DNA of 64,000 nucleotides from Strigamia acuminata (Eukaryota; Arthropoda; Chilopoda; Geophilomorpha; Linotaeniidae), in NCBI GenBank assembly GCA_949358305.1, contig OX442317.1:11660186-11724185 (forward strand), in the 5' to 3' direction. Every line of letters starts with the position of its first letter. Within the stretch, counting starts at the first letter, position 1. A program made the translations under genes and the position numbers. Under the pieces are notes generated by a model, which was not told where the DNA came from, made no database searches, and saw nothing but the letters and a program-made list of their open reading frames with translations. Below, piece after piece: positions 34,301-42,306 of this stretch.

Positions 34301-36452
34301 TTCGCTGTCCCTGGATACCCTTTTCTTGAAGATAATGCAAGAATTCATTTGACATGAATTCGCCGCCCCTATCGGATCTGATTGCTTTTACGGTAGTGTT
34401 CTGAACCCGCTCAACTCTGGCGACGAAGTCTTTAAATGCAGCAAATGTCTGAGATTTATGTGTCAGAGGAAAAATCCAGGTGTAGCGTGTTGCATCGTCA
34501 ATTATGGTGAATACATAATCCGAGCCGCCCAAGGAAGTGATTGGGGCTGGCCCCCACAAATCCATGTGTAAAAGATCTAATGGCTTTGAAGTCATGGGAT
34601 GTGGGTCCGGCTTGTGAGAAGCCCTCGTAGATTTAGCAATACGACAGTCATTGCAGGCTAACTCCTGACGGACTTCTGCTGGCTCCATTCCATGGACTTG
34701 TTCATTGGCCGCTAACAACTTCATGGCGTTCGTATGAAGGTGGCCAAGACGACTGTGCCACAAACCAGTTGCATCCTTCACTGTAGTAGGATTAGCAACA
34801 ACCTTCTGTTTTGGATTAGAGGTTTCGCTGGGTAGAAAGGCATGTGGCAAGGACTTTAGGATGTCAACATAGGATTGGATATTGGGATTTTTCTGGGTAG
34901 GCGGTGGAATGGTGACTTGTGCAGGTAAAGGAGGGTTAGGAGTTTGCTGAACTGGCATTTGCTTCGCTGGTTCGATAGCAGGCAAAGTTATGCGAAAGTC
35001 TGAAATTTCCCGTAGTTTTGATTTGCCCTTCTTTGGCTTTGGCACGTTGTCGAAATCTACTTCTGTTGTGACAAGTGTTTGCACAGGTTGGAGTGATATC
35101 TGGACTGGCGGTTGAGTAATTGTTGAAACAGTTGGCGTCACAAGATGCGTTGAGCATAAACCGTCCAAATAATATAATCCACCGCGTTCTCTCGCACGAA
35201 TAATAGGTGAACGGAAGTCTGTCTGATAAACATTCACCTCTCCATTAAAGAAATGCACATGGTGATTGGTCTTGTCAATCTTTGACACCGAAATCAAATT
35301 GGCTTCGAAATTCGGCGCAAAGAGAACGTTCTTCAAATTGATGGTGCAATCCGCGCCATCGACCGACGTGAGCAATTGAACTGTCCCTCGTCCTGTCACC
35401 TGTGATTTGCCTTGGCCTAACGCAATATCAAATGGCTGGATATTTGAAAAGTCTGTAAACCAGTCACGCACGTGGGAAACGTGATCTGTTGCCCCGCAAT
35501 CCACGATCCATTCATTGGATTGCATGAAATGGACCGTAGGACGCTCAATAATCTGCGGAGCACTGCAAAAGAATGTCCCCTCTCGCTTCGGACGTGAACT
35601 TCCGCGTGGGCGATTGTCTGCAACTTTGGCAGCGGCATTTTTATTACGTCTGCGGCTTTTACTTCGCGACGAACGCTGAACAGAAGCTGTGGACTGATTC
35701 CCGTCTCCACGTGGTGGTTGAGGGCAACGATTAGCGTAGTGACCCATTTGATCACAGTTAAAACACTTGATTTTAGACAAATCTCGAGGTCCGCGAGATT
35801 GATTACGCTGGCGAAACTGTCCTTTCGAGGTATGTGCAGACGGTTGGTTAGTCAATCCCATTGCCTTTAAACGCATCTGCTCGGACAATAACTGTTCCGC
35901 CACTTTGGTTGGAGTAAAGTTTGCGTCGGGCCAGTGGTATACTGCAAACGTGGCCTGGGAATATTCCGGTGGTAAACCCTTGAGATATTGGAAAGAATGA
36001 TGTTCTTCTGAGACATTTTCACCAACGTCTTTTAATTGTTGAACAAAATGGTCCACACGACCGATGAAATCAGGCATGTCTTCACCAGGTTTGAGTTGGA
36101 GGCTCAAAAATTCCCATCTCATGGCCGCTCGTCTGGCCCTGGAACTCGGTGCATAAATGGTGGCCAACTTGTCCCATGCTTGCTTAGGTGTATTGCAAGC
36201 GTCGAGGGCCGATCGTTTCGCTTCACTGACGTGAATATATATGTGACCAAGTGCTTTGTCCTTTTTCACAGCATAACGGTCCTTTTCCTTTTCATTTAAA
36301 GTTGCAAGGTGCTCGGCCTCCTTTTCCTCGGTCACGTGTCTCCATAAACCTTCGGATTTTAGAAGCATGCGCATCGAGCGCTGCCAGGATTCATAGTTCC
36401 CAACGGTGAGTACGGGAACCGTTCCGCCCGATAATTCCGACGCTTTCTTCAT
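31389..36452 (-). CDS. Copia Gag-Pol polyprotein, intact
   Basis: About 1,687 residues from the ATG at 36452. Domains in order: UBN2/gag-like N-terminus (N-Y-E-S-W near residue 20); CCHC zinc knuckle near residues 228-242; retropepsin with D-C-G-A instead of the usual D-S-G-A near residue 316; GAG-pre-integrase with H-S-R-L-G-H and a C-x2-C; integrase D (M-D-L-W-G-P, about 628), D (S-D-R-G-G-E-F, about 692) and E (G-T-A-E-R, about 730); a long Pro/Ser-rich linker; reverse transcriptase with Y-V-D-D near 1375; and RNase H starting F-T-D-A-S-W near 1535. All catalytic residues are present, with no stop or frameshift. It would make all enzymes needed for transposition. Confidence 0.96.
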   Translation of the reverse strand: MKKASELSGGTVPVLTVGNYESWQRSMRMLLKSEGLWRHVTEEKEAEHLATLNEKEKDRYAVKKDKALGHIYIHVSEAKRSALDACNTPKQAWDKLATIYAPSSRARRAAMRWEFLSLQLKPGEDMPDFIGRVDHFVQQLKDVGENVSEEHHSFQYLKGLPPEYSQATFAVYHWPDANFTPTKVAEQLLSEQMRLKAMGLTNQPSAHTSKGQFRQRNQSRGPRDLSKIKCFNCDQMGHYANRCPQPPRGDGNQSTASVQRSSRSKSRRRNKNAAAKVADNRPRGSSRPKREGTFFCSAPQIIERPTVHFMQSNEWIVDCGATDHVSHVRDWFTDFSNIQPFDIALGQGKSQVTGRGTVQLLTSVDGADCTINLKNVLFAPNFEANLISVSKIDKTNHHVHFFNGEVNVYQTDFRSPIIRARERGGLYYLDGLCSTHLVTPTVSTITQPPVQISLQPVQTLVTTEVDFDNVPKPKKGKSKLREISDFRITLPAIEPAKQMPVQQTPNPPLPAQVTIPPPTQKNPNIQSYVDILKSLPHAFLPSETSNPKQKVVANPTTVKDATGLWHSRLGHLHTNAMKLLAANEQVHGMEPAEVRQELACNDCRIAKSTRASHKPDPHPMTSKPLDLLHMDLWGPAPITSLGGSDYVFTIIDDATRYTWIFPLTHKSQTFAAFKDFVARVERVQNTTVKAIRSDRGGEFMSNEFLHYLQEKGIQGQRTNPASPQMNGTAERINRTMADSVRSIISETKLPDALWAELAVTFGYIKNRSPHSRLKHQVPYILWRQRDLSLRHLRKIGSKCWVHYTAPGRKKLEARAWEGYLVGYATSTRGYRVWNPVEDRVYESIHVKIDEHQSYRKSLRGSTQRPDETFLENGNGQQSVSFDDNVRYHRWPKGSDSDRSDNSDNDDDNGNDNQTSTSASMHTPLVYLPPPTTPEQRLLDACALELPSSASLRQSQSYPILWIPPDEDDTDADINKIDELSIYPGTSEFTGTSPEQSPCQTPPPSPARSHRQTPPTSPDRSHHQSEASAGQLAHQSPPGSPARYITYRRKGRGADSGSHTVPVFDDTPMSPAPIPPITGTEVPAATERHTAHMWRLVGGNSECSNWRREEHLRKDQVPGKIRTDVYYFPMPGIRLRSPKDIEEYCMLNNIDYEPELFTFRNIEYTLPIIPGPQHAAHLCRTEPASYAEIPKFTDAPKWREAIDEELGTFVEREVYVEVPRPPNTTILGCKWIFKLKTDVTGTITRYRARLVAQGFRQTLGVDYDEVFSPVVNFVLIRLFFCLLVVLRGWKDAHLDIKCAYLYGELKHKVYMRIPAGATCSDPNNVWLLVKSLYGLHQSGRQWFEKLDEALRDLGFKKMPACNCVYTFGNSAVMLIYVDDIVLFYASDSIFSQLLALISSKFQIVNLGPITRLLGVEFIRDAGRTFITQRAYIAKLVKKFGIATNNRIKVPVTPGTTLVRGSTENLADFPYRSLIGSLLFLASRTRPDILYSVIALAQFNTCYNQTHIRALLQVMQYVANTADLCIELSGCTSSQLWAFTDASWASDPETSLSFGGYITYVGNVPIGWSCRKQSTVACSTMEAEFIALVECVKELYWLNHVYTQFPALNRLSRPVVYSDALASIQFTSNDVENSKTRHIRVRYHWLREWFTAGRFDLRKVESEFNVADIFTKWLSSERLRSLIANIFRS

Positions 36453-37344
36453 TGTGGAGTGGAAAACTCGACACAACGCGACGAACACACTGACTCAAGG
36501 AATGGTACGTTAAATACTGGAGCACTGCACAAATGCTGACTTCGATTCGGAGCACTGAACTGAAGCACTTCACACACACTTTCGAGGCGGAAACCTTCAA
36601 AGGGGGAGCCGATGCTACAATCAGCTGATAGCTTGTGACAAGTGTCCCCCTAGCGTCCTTTACGACCTCCTGGGGTCACGGGAATGCTAGGTGGCGCAGG
36701 GCTCAGCCTTGTCACAAAATACAAACACAGCGGTGGACGGAATGCCCGAAGAGCTGTGTCGAATCTAATAAGGTCCCACACCAAAATACCCTTAATTCTA
36801 ACAAAGGTAAAGTCGAAAGAAGGAGAAATAGACGAATCAATCGCGGATGCGATCCTCGTGCAAATGAAGGCACGGCGCAGCTTTCTCGAAAAGCTGGAGA
36901 AAGCGCTATTTCGGATGTGAAATCCGAAATCTTCTCGAATAAATCGAGGCTCTTCGTCCACTTGCACAGATCGGTGATAACCGCCGTTCACCGGGGAACT
37001 AAGCGGCGAACAATCTAGTGTTCGGTTCTCGTTGGAACTGCCGCTTCGTGCTAAGCAGTGTCGAAAATCCAGTTTTGTCGAAAAATCTGCAAAAATAAAT
37101 AAATTTGCCTCAAAAACCGCGAAACCCGCGAGAATTTGGACAAAATTAGTCAAATGATCGTAGGATAAACAGCCCTGGCTGTGTGGAACGTCGGCGGTAC
37201 GTCGTAGACGTTCGTAAAACGAAACTGACGAGGCGAGGATCGTCGGTACCTGAAAATAAACGAATTTCGGCGCACAAGTCGCGAATTTCGCGACAAATAC
37301 GTCGAAAATTAACGAAATAAACGTGGAATTAGGCAGCAACCATC

Positions 37345-37357
37345 CTCTGCTACCAAA
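37345..37357 (-). promoter_or_regulatory. Copia primer-binding site (initiator Met tRNA)
   Basis: Read on the minus strand, TGGTAGCAGAG lies two bases after the 5' LTR. This complements the 3' end of the insect initiator methionine tRNA (CTCTGCTACCA), the usual primer of Copia-type elements. Confidence 0.75.
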
Positions 37358-37889
37358 TGTAGAACAGAGGGGCGCAGATATCGGCGAGATATCGCCGAGA
37401 AGCGTGCGGCAAATTGCCGTAATGGCGTCGGTCTGCGACGCGAACGTTTGCGATACGTCGCAATACGTTTCGTAACAAGCGCGCGGCTTAAGGCCGCTTA
37501 TTCGCGCACAAAAGAGCACAGAAGGTGCTTTAAAGTAAGTACAATTGTTAAAACTACTAAAAACAATTTAATTAAACGAAAATACATTACTTTGATGTGG
37601 ATAAACAGTCAGGGCAACACACGCCCGTGTGTTGCGCCATCTTGGATTTTGCAAGGAAAAACAAGTGTGGCACTCTAGTGCCAGATAATAACATTAACAT
37701 TGAAAAATAGAACAAATCTCATTAGTAGATACATAAATCGTACGGAATTTCGTACGGAACAATCGTAAAGCAAATACAAATACCGCATTTGATTCTAAAG
37801 CAGTAAAAGTTTACATCGTGTGAAATAAAACGCTAAATTGACATCAGAAACATTCGACATCGATCAAATAAATGGTCTTTAGACCCACA
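37358..37889 (-). repeat. 5' LTR of the Copia element
   Basis: 532 bp, reads identical to 30633-31164; followed by the CTTTC target duplication. Confidence 0.95.
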
Positions 37890-38124
37890 CTTTCGCCTTC
37901 GCGGATGGTTCGGGGTTGGGGCCGCCCGACTGTAGATGGTAATCGGAGGCCCTTTTCCCTTTTTCGAGCATAGGTTGCTCGGTTTCAGATGTGGAGTGTT
38001 CGTCTTTGTCTGACTTTTCGAGCAAAGGTTGCTCGGTATCAAACGCAGATCGTTCGTCTTTGTTTGACTTTTCGGGCAAAGGTTGCTCGGTTTTAGACGT
38101 GGATTGTTCACCTTTGTCTGACAT
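37890..38124 (-). CDS. N-terminal part of the outer element's ORF, cut off by Copia
   Basis: From the ATG at 38124 about 78 codons run to the Copia insertion. They contain three copies of a 17-residue repeat of the type S-D-K-D-E-x-S-T-S-x-T-E-Q-P-x-x-E-K. Excluding the Copia element and one CTTTC, the frame continues without a shift into 30627-24482, giving a single ORF of about 2,126 residues. The 93-codon open frame extends slightly upstream but begins with GTG. Confidence 0.75.
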
Positions 38125-38185
38125 AATTTTCACCTGGGCAATTTTATCAAGAGAGATCACAAGTTCAGATGAGATTTATTTCTAA

Positions 38186-38203
38186 ATCCCGGACGGGCCC
38201 CCA
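38186..38203 (-). promoter_or_regulatory. Outer element primer-binding site (proline-tRNA-like)
   Basis: The minus strand reads TGGGGGCCCGTCCGGGAT two bases inside the 5' LTR. This differs by one base from the proline tRNA primer-binding site used by many retroviruses (TGGGGGCTCGTCCGGGAT). Confidence 0.7.
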
Positions 38204-38205
38204 CG

Positions 38206-39028
38206 TGTCGCGTCCTACCTGGTGATAGGTTTAATGAGCTAACGTGTATTACTTTACCTGTGATTCTACTAAATATGTAAATTACCCAAATGAATACTAA
38301 GTATATGTAAATGAACAAACGGGTTTATTCAATAGGCGTAAGCCTTAAAATACACTCAGTATAAAACTCGAGTCGACTTGGTCAGAGTCGAACAAAGGAT
38401 TTCTCAAGATGGCGTCGTCGGTTCCGCGTGGTCGGCGGAACAAAGGCGGCGTCTCGAGTTGTCGTTAATTCGTCACGGATTCGTCGTTCACGGACGCGGT
38501 GGAATGCTCTTTCGAGTCTTCTATCCGTGCCTGTTGTCTAGGGGTTGGTTTTAGCGTCGCGAGGCTCCGTCCAGAAACGGGGAGTTTCTTACAGGGCACT
38601 CGGACACTTTAGTGGTGGAATAACCGTGGGTCGGTTATTCGGTGTGAATTCACAAGGGTTATTTTCCTGCTTTCGCGGGAAATAAACGCACAGTGTAAAT
38701 TCGTGAGAGTTACAGTTGCACTGGAATCAGCGGTCCTCGATCAATCCTAACTTTTGGTGGAGTTGGCCTGACGGTGAGGTAGTTGCTGTGTTCTTGGTGT
38801 CGTTTGTGTAAGTTCTGATTTTAGGCGGGAAATTCTCCCTTTTATGGGTCAGTGTGAGGGGCCGGCGCAGCCAATGGGGGCTTGCCACCCGACGCCTCAC
38901 TCCCCTAGGGGCACACACCTGCTCATGGAGAGGCGGAGCCAACATGAGGGGAACGACCGGTCTATTGCAGTGAGTCATGGGGCAAATATCCGCTTGGAGA
39001 GAAATATTTAACCCCCATGCTCACCACA
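38206..39028 (-). repeat. 5' LTR of the outer element
   Basis: 823 bp, one base different from 23628-24450, ending at the GTAT target duplication (39029-39032). Confidence 0.95.
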
Positions 39029-39032
39029 GTAT

Positions 39033-39474
39033 GTACAGGTGTTATAACAATGACGATACGTTTTGGTTGTCATCTAGTGCAATATCACAACGTATGTTTT
39101 CGGATGCTGTCAAACGAAAAATGAATGTTGACGTTCAATTCACAGACAATCCATTCTTATTAGACAATAAACAATGGTGCGACATAAAAAATAAATTACC
39201 CAAAAACCGAAAGTGCTGTTTGTACAATTTAACTGAAGGAAATGTAGTTATTATAGACGACGAAAAAGACGCAGAAAACATTATTGCAATGACAAAGCGT
39301 ACCAGTACCGTACAACACAAATTAGAAAAAATTGAATTATTGCTAGATACAACTTTATTAATGTCAAGCATATACAAAAAATATTACCGTGAGCACAAGA
39401 AGACAAGTAACGGGAAGACGCATGAGGGTATAGGAAGACAAGTTACAGGAAAACGGGCGATTATTAGCAATTAA
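39033..39474 (+). pseudogene. 3' part of the retrotransposon-split viral-type gene
   Basis: Continues the frame of 23512-23627 after the insertion and ends TAA at 39474, about 147 codons. The ORF visible here also extends leftwards into LTR sequence, which is not part of the original gene. The piece is Lys-rich with several hydrophobic helical stretches (residues 85-110) and no recognisable domain. It ends 11 bases before the convergent PIF-5 gene, in keeping with compact viral spacing. Confidence 0.7.
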
Positions 39475-39485
39475 ATATGAATAAT

Positions 39486-40424
39486 TTAATCGGAAGAATC
39501 ATCTGTGGTTGTTATTATTGGAGGTTGTGATATACTTGATAAAATTTTTCTTATAATTATGTAAGAAATAAAAATACCAAGTCCACCAAATAAAATTGCA
39601 ATGATGATAGGTAATACAATTGATTTAAACAAATCACCAGCGGTTTTAGCTACATACTCAACATTATGTTTTATAAAATCTAAAAACGCTTCGGGCAATG
39701 TTTTTTCTTGACAAATGTATGTTACATTATCGTCTTCCTTGCCACCAATCGGTTTTAAACATTGACCGTTACAACAATCTACTACTTCTTTAGAGTCTTC
39801 CCAGCCATCACATTTAGCTTTGTCTCCCTCGTTACAAGTTTCTACTCCGGCATGATTATCTCGAGAACAACAAGATAAATTGGGTATTTTACAAACCTCA
39901 GTTTTACCGAGTGCATGTGTTGTTATTTTGAAACAACCCGAATTTGCATTTGCAGAGTCAGCCAAGTGTTTATAGAAAAACCCCAAAGCTGTTGCACCAA
40001 TGGTCACACCAGTACCGTAAGTCATTAACTTTAGATAAGCTGTTGCTTGTTCTACAAATTTTGGTTTATCTTTCAAAAACTTTTTCGCCGTATCTGCATT
40101 TTGTAAAGCCTTTGTCAATTGAGGTTTGGTAATATCGGTGAGTTCTAAAGCATCAACCAGCTTTTTCGATTGTATATCTTGAAATTTCTTTACGTCAACC
40201 ACTTCCTTAATTTGTTTAAAATGTGATAATCTTATATCATTATCTACAATTGACATGTGCTTAAAATAATCAACACGATCAAGATGACCAACCTGATCAA
40301 AATGACTTTTAACCTTTTTAATAGAAGGCGGAATAACGTTAGAACCTAAATCAATTTTCTTTATGGTGCTTGACGGTAACTTGGGAATTTTTTGCATTGC
40401 TCTGAAGATTCCTTTCACTGACAT
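39486..40424 (-). CDS. pif-5: Per os infectivity factor 5 / ODV-E56 family envelope protein
   Basis: I choose the ATG at 40424 (312 residues). The protein has an N-terminal basic region, a central segment of about 100 residues with repeated L-x-D-I/L-x-K words, a hydrophobic helix around 135-150 (T-Y-G-T-G-V-T-I-G), a cysteine-rich region at about 165-225 with at least ten cysteines, and a strong C-terminal transmembrane helix at about 270-295. This layout and the terminal membrane segment match the ODV-E56/PIF-5 family, a component of the entry complex of occluded virions in baculoviruses and nudiviruses. It would sit in the virion envelope and act with P74 during midgut infection. The ORF is intact. 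Assignment from pattern only. Confidence 0.7.
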   Translation of the reverse strand: MSVKGIFRAMQKIPKLPSSTIKKIDLGSNVIPPSIKKVKSHFDQVGHLDRVDYFKHMSIVDNDIRLSHFKQIKEVVDVKKFQDIQSKKLVDALELTDITKPQLTKALQNADTAKKFLKDKPKFVEQATAYLKLMTYGTGVTIGATALGFFYKHLADSANANSGCFKITTHALGKTEVCKIPNLSCCSRDNHAGVETCNEGDKAKCDGWEDSKEVVDCCNGQCLKPIGGKEDDNVTYICQEKTLPEAFLDFIKHNVEYVAKTAGDLFKSIVLPIIIAILFGGLGIFISYIIIRKILSSISQPPIITTTDDSSD

Positions 40425-40575
40425 TGTCAACTGATAAAATTTATAAAATTATTCTTTTCCTACGTATTTTTTAAATGACTAGTTATTAAATATAATTTCA
40501 AAACTAAATCAGTCCTTCAATTCCTATACAATGATTCAATTAAAAAATTAGAACTTTATTCGAATTAAGTAAATA

Positions 40576-40594
40576 TTTTTTTTTTAAAAAAAAA
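40576..40594. promoter_or_regulatory. T10-A9 palindrome between divergent viral genes
   Basis: Ten T followed by nine A, 70 bases ahead of the recombinase ATG and 150 bases from the PIF-5 start. Similar T-run/A-run junctions occur next to other viral starts in this window (42254-42269, 44501-44520, 46909-46928, 53565-53587), so it is a candidate promoter or nucleosome-excluding element. Confidence 0.45.
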
Positions 40595-40663
40595 GATTGT
40601 TAGTGTGTACACTCTATAATAATAAGAGTAACAACAGACAAAAAGTGTGTAGAAAAAATTTAA

Positions 40664-41494
40664 ATGAATATCTCTATAAACACTCTAGAAAGTAGAAACT
40701 TAAGTGAGAAATCTTGTAAGACCTATCTCAGAAATCTGAATAAATTCTACAATGAATTTTCAACTAATGAAATAACAACAGAAAATGTTCAGAATTATGT
40801 AGATCAATATTACAATAACAGATCACGTAACACCAGAAGATTGATGGTTATCACGTTAAACACATACGTCTTAAAAAATCGTAACCTGCAACCTATGCCC
40901 GTACCATCAAAAGATCGCAGTAAGTCGACCAAAGTAAACAATTATGACCAAACACAAATAAACAGTTTTCTAAACGAATCTATACATGGTTTTGTGGAAG
41001 ATGTGGGAATGTACCATTGCATTTCACTAGCCATAAGAACCGGTTTAAGAATACACGAAATTTTGAGCATAAAAAATGCTGATTTTTTAGTCGGCTGTGA
41101 GAAAACACCAATGGAGGTGATTGTTACACGTGGAAAAGGAAATAAATCTAGAACAGTTTTCATTTCTGATACGGATAAACCGTACTTCCACGATGAGCTG
41201 AGACCATACGTTCTCTCACTCAAAAGTGAGTATTTGTTTCCCACGACTTATGATAATTGGCGACGCAGATTGAAACGAATATTACACAACTGCGGTGTTG
41301 TTGAAAAGAAAAAGGGATTTCATGGAATGAGAAGCTTCTTTTGCACTAAGAAATATTCAATTATGATTGAAAAAAATATTGCATTTCCTTTTCATGTTTT
41401 GGCGCAATTAATGGGTCACTCAGAAACAAAATCTGTTCGTAATTATATCAGACCCACCGTGGATCAAGTACGTCATTATGCTTTAAATACTTGA
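40664..41494 (+). CDS. Tyrosine recombinase, VLF-1/integrase-like
   Basis: A 276-residue protein with an N-terminal SAM-like helical domain (residues 10-75) and a catalytic domain with Arg at about 125/129 (R-T-G-L-R-I-H-E), a basic R-G-K-G-N-K-S-R hairpin that supplies the lysine, H220-x-x-R223 (H-G-M-R), H252 (M-G-H) and the nucleophile Y261. The full R-K-H-R-H-Y set is present, so it should cut and rejoin DNA through a phosphotyrosine. Nudiviruses carry two such proteins, VLF-1 (late expression and DNA packaging) and a separate integrase; I cannot decide which this is. The gene lies between PIF-5 and an envelope protein, inside the viral block. An integrase could also have a role in endogenisation. 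Confidence 0.85.
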   Translation: MNISINTLESRNLSEKSCKTYLRNLNKFYNEFSTNEITTENVQNYVDQYYNNRSRNTRRLMVITLNTYVLKNRNLQPMPVPSKDRSKSTKVNNYDQTQINSFLNESIHGFVEDVGMYHCISLAIRTGLRIHEILSIKNADFLVGCEKTPMEVIVTRGKGNKSRTVFISDTDKPYFHDELRPYVLSLKSEYLFPTTYDNWRRRLKRILHNCGVVEKKKGFHGMRSFFCTKKYSIMIEKNIAFPFHVLAQLMGHSETKSVRNYIRPTVDQVRHYALNT

Positions 41495-41618
41495 ATCATC
41501 TCACATCCAGAATGTTGAAACATTTTTTTTTAAACAAAAGCTCGATGTTCAATACACGCGAGGGACTCTGGAATCTACTTTTACTTCAACAGGAACATAT
41601 TGTCTACAAACAAATAAT

Positions 41619-42254
41619 CTACTTGTTTAATTTTGCAGGAAGGATTAGATCTTTACATGAAGAAGACGTTTGATCAAATATTTGATTTTTTCCTTTACAA
41701 TCACTTATACTGAGGATGCGGTTTTCACCGTTGCAAATGAAATACATTCTATCAGTATCTACCTTGTCAATACGTATTTTAACTGCATCACTGTTTTTAT
41801 AATCGTAATTTGTAAATTTTTTTAATTTCCCGAAAGGCATCCCGAAGCATGTAGTTTTATAAATACATTCGTTCTTTATTTGATCAAAGGCAAAATAATC
41901 TGGACATTTAACACGAAATGACTTTTTAAACGATGGACATATTATATAGTGGTCAATAGACGTTGGATCAGGAATAGGTGTATTAAAAACCAGACAATTG
42001 TTTCGCTCTTTTTTTGAAACTGCGTTGTTCCAATATTCGTTTTCGTGATTTAATTTGTCGACTACCTTACCACCATCACTGCAGTTTCTTATATTGCGAA
42101 CAGGATCTAAAAACATCAACGTTTCCTTAAACTTACAGAGGTTTTTATAAAAATCATTGATTGGTTCTACTACATTTAAGCTCAACGTAAAAAACCATTT
42201 GAAAACAAACAAACCAACTGTTAACACAGAAAATATTAAATAGATAATGACCAT
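41619..42254 (-). CDS. Membrane-anchored protein with two chitin-binding (CBM14-like) modules
   Basis: 211 residues. A hydrophobic anchor at residues 3-25 acts as signal anchor. Two cysteine modules follow: one around residues 100-140 (Y-I-I-C-P...C-P-D-Y-F-A-F-D...C) and one around 170-205 (Y-F-I-C-N-G...C-K...F-D...C), each resembling peritrophin-A/CBM14 folds. Virion envelope proteins of this lineage with such modules (11K-type, VP91/PIF-8) are thought to contact the peritrophic matrix; PIF-3 is another short anchored candidate. The ORF is intact. The start ATG is directly preceded by a T7-A tract. Confidence 0.6.
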   Translation of the reverse strand: MVIIYLIFSVLTVGLFVFKWFFTLSLNVVEPINDFYKNLCKFKETLMFLDPVRNIRNCSDGGKVVDKLNHENEYWNNAVSKKERNNCLVFNTPIPDPTSIDHYIICPSFKKSFRVKCPDYFAFDQIKNECIYKTTCFGMPFGKLKKFTNYDYKNSDAVKIRIDKVDTDRMYFICNGENRILSISDCKGKNQIFDQTSSSCKDLILPAKLNK

Positions 42255-42306
42255 TTTTTTTTAAAAAAATGTTTTAAGTTATTGGAATGAATGATGGTAT
42301 AATTAA

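Larger units (their letters stand above)
30633..37889 (-). mobile_element. Nested full-length Ty1/Copia retrotransposon
   Basis: A complete 7.26-kb element on the minus strand, with 532-bp LTRs starting TGTAGAACAG and ending AGACCCACA and a 5-bp target duplication CTTTC at 30628-30632 and 37890-37894. It carries one polyprotein ORF (31389-36452), a primer-binding site at 37345-37355 and a purine-rich tract just inside the left LTR. The two LTRs read as identical, so the insertion is very recent and the copy may be active. Confidence 0.96.
23628..39028 (-). mobile_element. Outer LTR retrotransposon (15.4 kb including nested Copia)
   Basis: Bounded by 823-bp LTRs beginning TGTCGCGTCC and ending CTCACCACA (TG...CA), flanked by the 4-bp target duplication GTAT. 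It is oriented on the minus strand, so the right LTR is the 5' one. An 18-nt primer-binding site lies two bases inside it. The element carries one very long ORF that is now cut by a Copia element at 30633-37889; without it the element would be about 8.1 kb. The ORF has no recognisable reverse transcriptase or RNase H, so this copy and probably its whole family is non-autonomous. One LTR difference in 823 bp indicates very recent insertion. Confidence 0.92.

Noticed and set aside
36650-37519. A 289-codon minus-strand ORF overlapping the Copia 5' LTR and leader
   Set aside because: It crosses the LTR boundary and untranslated leader, starts in LTR sequence repeated at the other end, and shows no Gag features; the true polyprotein start is downstream at 36452.
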